The position numbers and the translations under genes are program-made. From assembly GCA_900766195.1 (NCBI GenBank), contig CAAFUN010000156.1, positions 1 through 6,166 on the forward strand: a DNA stretch of 6,166 bases, written 5' to 3'. Origin of the DNA: an uncultured Bacteroides sp. (GTDB lineage Bacteria; Bacteroidota; Bacteroidia; Bacteroidales; Bacteroidaceae). The notes beneath the pieces were generated by a model that saw nothing but the letters and a program-made list of their open reading frames with translations, had not been told where the DNA came from and did not search any database. This document shows positions 1-5,933 of the stretch, in pieces. Every line of letters starts with the position of its first letter. Position 1 is the stretch's first letter.

Positions 1-14
1 CATCCTAAGCACTA
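1..14. repeat. Left copy of a 14-bp terminal direct repeat
   Basis: The first 14 bases (CATCCTAAGCACTA) are identical to the last 14 bases of the window. Both copies encode His-Pro-Lys-His-Tyr in the same reading frame of a lipoprotein gene that is cut by both ends. This is what a circular sequence written with a short overlap looks like, or one unit of a tandem array. A 14-base exact match located exactly at both ends is very unlikely by chance. Confidence 0.85.
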
Positions 15-369
15 TCCCGACTATTACGGCGGTCTGTATCTGGACTGTTGTGGAAAACTGGTAATTGTAGTGATAGGAGACACTGTTGCAGCCAAGAAAG
101 ATATTGTGAGACGTTGTGGAAAGACGAATTTCAGATTGCAACAAGGACAGTATTCTTATGCTAAACTAGAAAAGACAATGGACACAATTAATGCTAAAAG
201 ATTCGAACATTTCGAGCCAATGACCACAGCAGGTATTAATACCACTATAAATCGTGTAATAGTGGGGTTGTTAGAATGCTCTCCAAAAAATATTTATCAC
301 TTTAGAAAACGTATAATTGATTCTCCGGCTGTAGTGTATGAGAAGTCCGGATATGTAATACCGTTATAA
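1..369 (+). CDS. Lipoprotein, C-terminal part (start lies beyond left edge)
   Basis: The frame is open from base 1 to the TAA at 367-369 and gives 122 residues. The Met at 70 is internal: in-frame sequence upstream (HPKHYPDYYGGLYLD) is protein-like. Visible pieces are a YPDYYGGLYLD turn, a hydrophobic strand LVIVVIGD, a QYSYAKLEKTMD segment, and a C-terminal INRVIVGLLE strand followed by a helix and DSPAVVYE. This pattern (PdyyGGlYid, LvvlvtGD, ySy.eL, nrVvVgL) recalls small secreted domains resembling alpha-lytic-protease prodomains found in gut bacteria. That family assignment is from memory and is tentative; no protease domain or catalytic triad is present. Joined in frame to the gene at the right edge through the shared 14 bases, it would complete a 195-residue lipoprotein. 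The stop lies 56 nt before the regulator start, so co-transcription is possible. Substrate or partner is unknown. Confidence 0.8.
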   Translation, partial: HPKHYPDYYGGLYLDCCGKLVIVVIGDTVAAKKDIVRRCGKTNFRLQQGQYSYAKLEKTMDTINAKRFEHFEPMTTAGINTTINRVIVGLLECSPKNIYHFRKRIIDSPAVVYEKSGYVIPL

Positions 370-394
370 AAAAACAAGGAACAAAAGTATTGTA

Positions 395-402
395 TATATT
401 TG
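395..402 (+). promoter_or_regulatory. Candidate -7 element of the regulator gene
   Basis: TATATTTG matches the Bacteroidetes -7 consensus TAnnTTTG exactly and would start transcription roughly 15-20 nt before the regulator ATG at 426. No convincing TTG -33 element is seen 19-21 nt upstream, so the promoter may be weak or need an activator. A short purine stretch AGGA (418-421) ends 4 nt before the ATG. The regulator could also be read through from the lipoprotein gene upstream. Confidence 0.35.
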
Positions 403-425
403 CCGGACAAAAGCAATAGGAAAAC

Positions 426-2099
426 ATGAAATATCTTCAAAGATTCATCAATATACTATTCTTAACAATAACCTTCTCACTGTCTTCATGTAACACCCAA
501 CACAAGAAGGCAGACCATGCAATGGATATTGCAGGAAGCATTATTGAGTCACATCCGGATAGCGCACTGGCACTGCTGGATTCCGTCATCAGCCCTTCAC
601 TACTGGACAAAGCTCGCTATAACCGCTACATGCTACTTCGATTACAAGCTAAAGACAAAAGCTATCAAGACATCACAGAAGACACTGCGATTTTTAACAC
701 TAAGCATTATTATACAGAGAAGAATGATCTGCCCCATGCTACCATGGCAGCTTATTATTGCGGGCGAGTTAGGTTCGAACAGAAAGATTACAAAAGTGCC
801 ATGAAACAATATGTAGAAGCAGAGCGATATGCAGTAGATATTTCAGATATCAACCTGAAAGCTTTGATTCAGAGTGCTATGGGAGCGGCATTGACAGAAG
901 ATATGCTGAATGATAGAGCCATTCCGCATTTCCATCATGCAATAGAATATTTTCATCAGGCCGGAAACTGTAAAAATGAAATGATCTCTCATCAATTGAT
1001 TGGCAACTGTTATCTTGTTAAAGAGCAGACTGATAGCGCCTTATTCTATTTAAAAGAGGCATTACATATGGCACAGGATTTAGGAGATCTCGCAAATATT
1101 GCAGATGTTAAACGAAATATAGGTTTACTCTATAAAGAAGCAGCACACAATAATATATTAGCAAAAAAGTATTTTCATGAAGCCTTACAATATGCTAATG
1201 ACGACCAATACACTTATATATGCTTTGAGTTGGCAGATATTTACAGCATGGAAGCCAAAACAGACTCTGCCAAATGGTATATTAAAGAATCAGTATCACA
1301 TTTAAAAGATAGAAATAACTTGTATCTGATGGCAGATTTCTATTTGGCTTCTACTTCAATTAAAGAAAGGGAACGGGATTACAAAGGCGCTTTACAAGAT
1401 CATAAAGTATATACCAATTATATAGATTCCATTTTCGGACAGGCTAAAGATGCTGCATTACTTGAGATAGAAAAGAAATACAAATTTGAGCAGCTGAAGA
1501 ATGATAATATGACCTTGACCTTAGAAAAACAAAGAATCCTACTCTACTCTACCATTGGAGGCTTGCTTTCTTTATTTGTCATCATGCTATTTTATCGAAG
1601 GAATGCATTAATCAAGAAGCAAGAGTTGGAAGCTGAACAGAAAGTATATCGCCTGATGGATATGGCTAAGACATTCAATGAAAAGGAACAATCTTTCCGT
1701 AGCGTGCTGCTACATCAGTTTGACATAGTGAGAAAAACAGCAATTTTGAGCAGCTATATTCGCAAGGAAGACGAGAAGTCTAACAAGCTCATAAAGAAGT
1801 TCAATGAAATAGTTTATGGCAAAGAAAGGCTCAACTGGGATGTACTATACGAGACACTAAATGAGTTGCAGAGCGGCTTCTTCAAGCGTCTACGTGAAAG
1901 ATTTCCGGATTTAGCCGAAGATGAATTTCGCATCTGCTGTCTCACTTGTGCAGATTTCAATCGAGAAGAAATTGGCATTATAATGGAAATGAGTGTCAGT
2001 TCGGTTCAATCTAAGCGGAACATTATCCGTAAGAAGCTAGGCATTCCTTCAACGGGGAAGATCAAGACCTTTTTAGCACAAGATATATCTCTTTCATAA
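426..2099 (+). CDS. Membrane-spanning TPR sensor with C-terminal LuxR-like HTH (transcriptional regulator)
   Basis: This 557-residue protein has a one-component signalling layout. Residues 1-22 are a lipoprotein-type signal ending in LSSC (Cys22), with no acidic surface-export residues after it. Residues about 30-340 are helical and TPR-like, including AAYYCGRVRFEQKDYKSAMKQY and SALFYLKEALHMAQDLGD. A coiled-coil-like stretch (about 345-370) leads to one transmembrane helix (371-390, ILLYSTIGGLLSLFVIMLFY) followed by RR. A second charged helix (about 395-425) leads to the C-terminal HTH (about 493-545): FPDLAEDEFRICCL, NREEIGIIMEMS, then recognition helix SVSSVQSKRNIIRKKLGI. The HTH is of the LuxR/GerE type seen in many Bacteroidales TPR regulators. 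The TPR part should face the periplasm and the HTH the cytoplasm, so a periplasmic cue could control DNA binding. No receiver or kinase domain is seen. The promoter block directly downstream and its duplicate are the natural candidate targets (inference). The last 32 residues recur as a stub at 4842-4940. The ATG at 426 fits the signal peptide. Confidence 0.9.
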   Translation: MKYLQRFINILFLTITFSLSSCNTQHKKADHAMDIAGSIIESHPDSALALLDSVISPSLLDKARYNRYMLLRLQAKDKSYQDITEDTAIFNTKHYYTEKNDLPHATMAAYYCGRVRFEQKDYKSAMKQYVEAERYAVDISDINLKALIQSAMGAALTEDMLNDRAIPHFHHAIEYFHQAGNCKNEMISHQLIGNCYLVKEQTDSALFYLKEALHMAQDLGDLANIADVKRNIGLLYKEAAHNNILAKKYFHEALQYANDDQYTYICFELADIYSMEAKTDSAKWYIKESVSHLKDRNNLYLMADFYLASTSIKERERDYKGALQDHKVYTNYIDSIFGQAKDAALLEIEKKYKFEQLKNDNMTLTLEKQRILLYSTIGGLLSLFVIMLFYRRNALIKKQELEAEQKVYRLMDMAKTFNEKEQSFRSVLLHQFDIVRKTAILSSYIRKEDEKSNKLIKKFNEIVYGKERLNWDVLYETLNELQSGFFKRLRERFPDLAEDEFRICCLTCADFNREEIGIIMEMSVSSVQSKRNIIRKKLGIPSTGKIKTFLAQDISLS

Positions 2100-2235
2100 A
2101 ATAAAGTCCAGTAAAAAAGCAACATCATAAGAAGTGCAACAGTCTATTATATAAAAGGTTATTTCTTCAAAGTTAAGAAAAAAGCAACATCATGCCGGCA
2201 ATCTATTGGTTTCCTAAAAAAGAGAGAATAACTTT
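2004..2235 (+). repeat. Copy A of a 232-bp direct repeat (regulator 3' end plus promoter region)
   Basis: This block contains the last 31 codons and stop of the regulator gene, two operator-like motifs and a promoter. It aligns without gaps to 4845-5076 (constant offset 2841 bp), with about 36 mismatches counted by eye, about 84 percent identity. Many differences are transitions. Similarity is lost at about 2002 on the left and 2237 on the right, so the repeat stops right at the promoter -7 element. Confidence 0.9.
2113..2193 (+). promoter_or_regulatory. Pair of operator-like motifs upstream of the barrel-protein promoter
   Basis: The 16-base word AAAAAAGCAACATCAT occurs twice, at 2113-2128 and 2178-2193, with starts 65 bp apart. 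Each is followed by a looser GCAA...TCTATT segment (2136-2147 and 2198-2207), so the area looks like a degenerate two-unit repeat. From an estimated transcription start near 2241-2244, the motifs are centred near -57 and -122, positions typical of activator sites. Both motifs are kept in the duplicate block. The neighbouring HTH regulator is the obvious candidate binder, but nothing in the sequence proves it. Confidence 0.5.
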
Positions 2236-2236
2236 A
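2206..2236 (+). promoter_or_regulatory. Bacteroidetes-type promoter for the barrel protein gene
   Basis: TTG at 2206-2208 (-33 element) and TAACTTTA at 2229-2236 (-7 element, one mismatch to TAnnTTTG) are separated by 20 nt, the expected spacing for the Bacteroidetes primary sigma factor. The equivalent promoter in the duplicate block has the perfect TAACTTTG. Transcription would start near 2241-2244 and leave a leader of about 250 nt before the ATG at 2497. Confidence 0.55.
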
Positions 2237-2400
2237 CCACTAAAATAAATAGGAACAAATATCAGATCGAATAAAAGCGAATTGTAACAATATAACGAGA
2301 AATCTTTTTTATTGCTCTGCTATTTAAAAATCAGTATTTCAGCTAACCGTTGTAGTAATATACTGATGAGAATAAGTAAGTTTTACATCTTTCATCATAT

Positions 2401-2421
2401 GATAAAAATGGCGATAAAAAT
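2401..2421 (+). repeat. Short tandem repeat of GATAAAAAT, 12-bp period
   Basis: GATAAAAAT occurs at 2401-2409 and 2413-2421, separated by GGC. The 12-bp period and leader position could make it a protein binding site, or it may be chance in AT-rich DNA. Confidence 0.3.
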
Positions 2422-2453
2422 CCCTTTAAATTTGTTGGTTATCAGAATTTTAA

Positions 2454-2480
2454 AATCATCTTCTCATTTGGAAGATGATT
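2454..2480 (+). promoter_or_regulatory. Perfect hairpin just before the barrel-protein start codon
   Basis: AATCATCTTC (2454-2463) and GAAGATGATT (2471-2480) are exact reverse complements with a 7-base loop TCATTTG. The stem may extend by pairing TTTT upstream with AAAA downstream across a two-base bulge. It ends 16 nt before the ATG at 2497 and is followed on the + strand by A residues, not T residues, so it is not a normal intrinsic terminator for this transcript. It could control ribosome access or message stability, or be a protein site. Confidence 0.55.
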
Positions 2481-2496
2481 AAAAAACTATTGATGT

Positions 2497-4818
2497 ATGA
2501 ATAAGTATATAATAATTACCGCAATAAATATTCTCATAGTACAGCAACTCTTTGCCCAAGGTGCAATTGGCAAAGTAGAGAATGAAAAGGGAGAGCCTTT
2601 GGCTTTTGTCAACGTTGTGTTACTCAGCCGTAATGATTCTGCCTTTATAGCTGGAACAATAAGTAGGGAAGATGGGAGTTTTAGTATTGCTTCCGGCAAT
2701 GGCGGTATTATCAAGGCTTCATCTATTGGTTATAAGACAACTTATATGGATTGTTCCAATACTAATGTAGGAATCATCAAACTTGTAGAAGACAGCAAAA
2801 TGCTTGACGAGGTAGTTGTGAAATCACCTTTACCTAAAACTATCTTAAAAGATGGGGGAATGCTCACAACCATTGCAGGAACGATCCTTGAAAAGACAGG
2901 AGCTATGGAACAGTTACTTGACCGTATACCCAATGTGATGGCCAAAGATGGGAAGATTGAAGTATTTGGACGTGGTACTCCTGAAATCTACATCAATGGT
3001 CGGAAAATGCGCGATAAGATGGAATTAGAACGTTTACAGCCTGATGAAATAAAGAATATTGAAGTGATCTCCACTCCAGGCGCCAGATATGCAGCGAGCG
3101 TTAAGAGTGTGATACGTATTACTACCAAAAAGCCCGTTGGAAAGGGCATAGGAATAGATGCCAAAACAAGTATCAAGATGAATGAACAGAAGCGAATGAG
3201 TTCGTATGATAATCTTCAGCTATACTATCTTAAGGGTGGATTTTCCTTGAATACCCAGCTTTATGGAGCTTATAATCATATTCAAGACAATAAGCAGTTA
3301 CGTCAAATTACTTATATTGACAAGACTTGGAAGCAGACCAATAATATTTCACAGGAATATACCAACGTAAATCCGTATCTACGTTTGGCCACAAGCTATA
3401 TGTTCAATGAGGAAAATTCATTGGGAGCAAGCATCAGTTATGACCGATATGCCAAGCATCTGGACAGAGGTAATATGGTTTCTACAACTTTGTGTAACGA
3501 AGAACTCTATGAGCAGTCTGCCAGTCACTTTATTGCCCCGGACCGTTCTACAGATTTGTATGCAAATAGCTACTATACTGGAAAGATTGGGAGAATGAGC
3601 ATTGATTTCAATACGGATTGGTATTGGTCTGGCAACAAAGAACAAATGCAAAACAAGGAGTCATATACCCAAACAGGAGGAATATTACAAGAGCAAGAAG
3701 TTGATTCAAAGCGTAATACCTACAGCCAGTTGTTTGCATCAAAACTTGTGTTGGCAAGACCTTTATTATCAGGTAATCTCTCTTGGGGCGGAGAATATTC
3801 TTCCTTGAAACGCAAAAGCCGTTACAATGTATTGCCAACTTCTTTTATTGGTGATGAGAATAGTATTGTCAAGGAAAGCATGACATCCGCTTTTGTAGAT
3901 TATAGTAGAGACTTCGGTAAATTGAGTTTCCATGCCGGTTTGCGCTACGAATTTGTGAACTTCAAATATTATGACCATGACGAATATATAGGCAGTCAAA
4001 GCAAGACATATTCAAATTTGTTTCCCTCTTTAGCACTTTCATACCCTATAGGAAAAATACAGATGCAGCTGACCTATGCCTCAGATATTTATCGTCCATC
4101 GTATTATGAACTGCGCAATGGCATACAGTATGACAACCGATATACCTACGAGTCGGGAAATCCGTTCCTCATTCCTGCCATCAGCAAGAATGTCAGCTAT
4201 GCTTTTTCATGGAAATGGCTTAACTTCTCTACTATGTTCACTCATGTGTCTGATGAAATCCGTCTTTTGATGCAGACATACAAGGATGATCCCAAAATAA
4301 TACTAGCCCGGCCGGAGAATATGGGTGGCTATAATAAAATGCAGACTACATTGTCTCTTGCTCCGACATTCGGTATATGGCATCCATCGCTGGAAATGGC
4401 TGCATACAAACAGTGGCTGAAGCAGAATACACATGAGGGAAATAGCCAAAGCCATCCTATAGGAACATTCAAATTGACTAATACTTTCGATACAAAATGG
4501 CTTACGGCATCACTGATGATGAAAGTACAAACGGAAGGAACTATGGGTAACGAGTTTATGCGAAAGGGGTATTTCGGCACGGATTTTTCGCTATATAAAT
4601 CATTGTTACACAAGCGCCTCACACTACAATTTTATGTCAGTGATTTGTTTAGGACAGCAGACGAGCATCGTATATTCTATTCTGGTTCACAGCACATTAC
4701 ATATCACGACTCTTACTCTTCAAGCTCCGCTACTTTCACCATACGCTATCGTCTCAATGCTACAGACAACAAGTATAAGGGTGTGGGGGCAGGACAGTCG
4801 CAGAGAAAGAGAATGTAG
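2497..4818 (+). CDS. Outer membrane beta-barrel protein, TonB-receptor-like (CarboxypepD_reg-like domain, plug, barrel)
   Basis: This 773-residue protein has a Sec signal peptide (1-20, cleavage LFA/QG). A CarboxypepD_reg-like beta-sandwich follows (about 22-100, GKVENEKGEPLAFVNVVLL ... DGSFSI ... SSIGYKT). A plug-like region (about 103-212) contains LDEVVV, LLDRIPNV, IYINGRKM, LERLQPDEIKNIEVISTPGARY and VIRITTKK. The rest is aromatic-rich alternating strands typical of the outer-membrane-barrel family often annotated OMP_b-brl_3. The ending (KYKGVGAGQSQRKRM) resembles natural C-termini of this family, so the gene appears full length. It is shorter than SusC proteins and has no SusD-like partner here, so glycan uptake of the Sus type is not indicated; the cargo is unknown. 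It is preceded by a promoter, operator-like repeats and a hairpin. A four-codon frame ATGTATGAATAA (2493-2504) overlaps the start in another frame. No clear Shine-Dalgarno is seen, which is usual for Bacteroidetes. No terminator is evident after the stop. Confidence 0.92.
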   Translation: MNKYIIITAINILIVQQLFAQGAIGKVENEKGEPLAFVNVVLLSRNDSAFIAGTISREDGSFSIASGNGGIIKASSIGYKTTYMDCSNTNVGIIKLVEDSKMLDEVVVKSPLPKTILKDGGMLTTIAGTILEKTGAMEQLLDRIPNVMAKDGKIEVFGRGTPEIYINGRKMRDKMELERLQPDEIKNIEVISTPGARYAASVKSVIRITTKKPVGKGIGIDAKTSIKMNEQKRMSSYDNLQLYYLKGGFSLNTQLYGAYNHIQDNKQLRQITYIDKTWKQTNNISQEYTNVNPYLRLATSYMFNEENSLGASISYDRYAKHLDRGNMVSTTLCNEELYEQSASHFIAPDRSTDLYANSYYTGKIGRMSIDFNTDWYWSGNKEQMQNKESYTQTGGILQEQEVDSKRNTYSQLFASKLVLARPLLSGNLSWGGEYSSLKRKSRYNVLPTSFIGDENSIVKESMTSAFVDYSRDFGKLSFHAGLRYEFVNFKYYDHDEYIGSQSKTYSNLFPSLALSYPIGKIQMQLTYASDIYRPSYYELRNGIQYDNRYTYESGNPFLIPAISKNVSYAFSWKWLNFSTMFTHVSDEIRLLMQTYKDDPKIILARPENMGGYNKMQTTLSLAPTFGIWHPSLEMAAYKQWLKQNTHEGNSQSHPIGTFKLTNTFDTKWLTASLMMKVQTEGTMGNEFMRKGYFGTDFSLYKSLLHKRLTLQFYVSDLFRTADEHRIFYSGSQHITYHDSYSSSSATFTIRYRLNATDNKYKGVGAGQSQRKRM

Positions 4819-4841
4819 ATATTATAACAATTCTATTAAGA

Positions 4842-4940
4842 TCAGTTCAATCTAAGCGAAACATCATCTTCAAGAAGCTAGGCATTCCTTCAACGAGGAA
4901 GATCAAGACCTTTTTAGCACAAGCTATATCTCTTTCATGA
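4842..4940 (+). pseudogene. 3' stub of a second TPR-HTH regulator gene
   Basis: Translation gives SVQSKRNIIFKKLGIPSTR and onward to a TGA at 4938-4940, matching residues 526-557 of the intact regulator with three changes (Arg to Phe, Gly to Arg, Asp to Ala). The frame is intact over all 32 codons, yet there is no start codon, TPR part, membrane helix or first HTH helix, so it cannot be functional alone. It begins 23 nt after the barrel-protein stop. It is either the tail of a lost paralogous regulator or was carried along when the promoter was duplicated. The low number of amino-acid changes favours recent descent from a functional paralog (inference). Confidence 0.8.
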
Positions 4941-5076
4941 AATAGTGCTCAGCAAAAAAGCAACATTACAAAAAACTTAACAGTCTGTTTTATAAAAAGT
5001 TACTTCTTTTAAGCTAAGAAAAAAGCAACATCACATCAGCCAACTATTGGTTTCAATAAAAAGAGAGAATAACTTT
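4845..5076 (+). repeat. Copy B of the 232-bp direct repeat
   Basis: This is the diverged duplicate of 2004-2235, ungapped and about 84 percent identical by eye. It brings the regulator stub, both operator-like motifs and the promoter to a position just upstream of the small lipoprotein gene at 5141. Coding and non-coding parts are both preserved; the motifs and promoter are among the best conserved segments. Direct repeats 2841 bp apart could recombine and delete the barrel gene. Confidence 0.9.
4954..5034 (+). promoter_or_regulatory. Duplicated pair of operator-like motifs
   Basis: AAAAAAGCAACATTA (4954-4968) and AAAAAAGCAACATCA (5019-5033) repeat the motif pair of the barrel-protein promoter with the same 65-bp spacing. 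The sequence between them has diverged more than the motifs, which suggests selection on the motifs. They sit about 57 and 122 bp upstream of the predicted transcription start. Confidence 0.5.
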
Positions 5077-5077
5077 G
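5047..5077 (+). promoter_or_regulatory. Bacteroidetes-type promoter for the small lipoprotein gene
   Basis: TTG at 5047-5049 and TAACTTTG at 5070-5077 (exact match to TAnnTTTG) are 20 nt apart. Transcription would start near 5082-5085, giving a leader of about 60 nt before the ATG at 5141. It is the duplicate of the promoter at 2206-2236. Confidence 0.65.
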
Positions 5078-5140
5078 CTGGAGAAAAAATATCTACAGGT
5101 AATTAGCTAACTCATATAAAATCATCGGATTATAAATTAA

Positions 5141-5554
5141 ATGTTTATGAAAGTAATTCAAGCGGTATTAATAGTCCTTCTTAGCCTCAATCTCTTTAGT
5201 TGCAGTGATGATAAGGACGATTTCAAATTTAGTGAAACATCTCTAAAGCAGACTCAGTGGACGGGTACACTCGTCGAATCATTCAAGGAGGACAACGGGA
5301 ATCCCGTTTCTTTTACTTATAAAGTAGGAATTATTTTTTATTCAGAGAGCGAGGGGAAAGCCAGCATCAACTTTTACGAAAAAGACTTCCAATATTCTAT
5401 TGATGGAAAGCTCTTAAATATAACAAGTGTTGACAGTGATATGGATGGACGCTGGCTACTTATTCAACTTCGAGATAATGAGATGGTATTAGAGAAAGGA
5501 ACTGGCGGAGAGGTAGCACGTAAAAGAGTCTTAACTCTGAGTAGGATTCAGTAG
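5141..5554 (+). CDS. Small lipoprotein, probably surface exposed, function unknown
   Basis: This protein has 137 residues from the ATG at 5141, or 135 from a second ATG at 5147 (MKVIQAV...), which gives a more usual signal peptide. Neither has a Shine-Dalgarno. The signal ends in the lipobox LFSC, followed by SDDKDD. Acidic residues right after the lipidated Cys match the lipoprotein export signal described for Bacteroidetes surface lipoproteins, so display on the outer face of the outer membrane is likely. The mature part of about 115 residues looks all-beta: LKQTQWTGTLVESF, VGIIFYSESEGKASINFY, FQYSIDGKLLNITSVDS, GRWLLIQLRDNEMVLEK. This order (a Trp strand, then alternating short strands ending in a threonine- or leucine-rich strand) resembles lipocalin-like lipoproteins of Bacteroidales, a tentative match. 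It is driven by the duplicated promoter and followed after 37 nt by a broken lipoprotein gene, probably one transcript. Confidence 0.82.
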   Translation: MFMKVIQAVLIVLLSLNLFSCSDDKDDFKFSETSLKQTQWTGTLVESFKEDNGNPVSFTYKVGIIFYSESEGKASINFYEKDFQYSIDGKLLNITSVDSDMDGRWLLIQLRDNEMVLEKGTGGEVARKRVLTLSRIQ

Positions 5555-5591
5555 TATTCTTCGATTAAAACATATTTAAATTAAAGAAGTT

Positions 5592-5928
5592 ATGAAAAAA
5601 AGTCTTTTCAAGTTATTCCTTGCTATAGGCATAATTATGACAACAGGAGGTTAAATAAGGAGAATATGCTCCCAACAAATTCAGAACAAGACCAAACCAC
5701 GGTTGAAGAGAGTGATGATCCATCATGTTGACTTTCAAGAAAACGAAAGGAACCTATGAAATGCTAAGTACAACACTTAATTCGGGAGAAGGAATTTCAT
5801 CCGGAGGATATACTTCTTTCACTAGGTATAAAGTAAAAAAGAATGGTCTAAATTGTATAGTAAGTTGTGGGTATAGATCACATTACAAATTTAGTATGTT
5901 TTATATATTTCTTCTTTTAGTAAAATAG
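5592..5928 (+). pseudogene. Frameshifted lipoprotein remnant
   Basis: ATG at 5592 opens a clear signal peptide (MKKSLFKLFLAIGIIMTTG) that stops at 5652-5654 where a lipobox Cys would be expected. The next frame continues naturally from 5651 (LNKENMLPTNSEQDQTTVEE, then SDDPS) and stops at 5729-5731. The third frame then carries FKKTKGTYEMLSTTLNSGEG and more to a TAG at 5926-5928. The simplest reading is one lipoprotein gene with a single-base loss near 5648-5651, where TGT TTA would restore the Cys, and a second shift near 5721-5727. The last residues (FSMFYIFLLLVK) look non-native, so the true 3' end may be lost too. The ATG is 37 nt after the preceding lipoprotein stop, with a purine-rich AAAGAAG before it. 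Assembly error is an alternative to true decay. Function is unknown. Confidence 0.65.
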
Positions 5929-5933
5929 ATACT

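Larger units (their letters stand above)
2237..2496 (+). other. Long non-coding leader of the barrel protein gene
   Basis: About 260 bases carry no protein-like open frame. They follow the promoter and end with a hairpin at the translation start. They have no counterpart in the duplicate block, where only about 60 nt separate the promoter from the ATG. Within it I see a short tandem repeat (2401-2421) and a weak pair TCAGTAT/ATACTGA (2331-2337 and 2360-2366). No known riboswitch was recognised, and no second convincing promoter was found. Confidence 0.5.

Noticed and set aside
517..804. Alternate-frame open frame inside the regulator gene
   Set aside because: It overlaps the TPR coding region and its translation is not protein-like.
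2377..2384. TAAGTTTT as a second promoter -7 element closer to the barrel gene
   Set aside because: The nearest TTG (2350-2352) is 24 nt away, outside the usual 19-21 nt spacing, and the last base does not match the consensus.
2454..2480. Intrinsic terminator at the hairpin before the barrel gene
   Set aside because: On the + strand it is followed by A residues rather than T residues, and it lies between a promoter and its gene. No minus-strand gene ends there.
2487..4622. Several minus-strand and alternate-frame open frames inside the barrel gene
   Set aside because: Their translations lack family features and they lie within a full-length coding sequence with a clear signal peptide and family C-terminus.
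2497..4818. SusC-type glycan importer
   Set aside because: It is shorter than the roughly 1000-residue SusC proteins and no SusD-like gene or glycoside hydrolase is adjacent.
5725..5928. Independent 67-residue gene starting at 5725
   Set aside because: It has no signal peptide or ribosome binding site, begins inside the sequence continuous with the upstream broken lipoprotein, and ends in an unlikely hydrophobic tail. It is better read as part of the frameshifted remnant.
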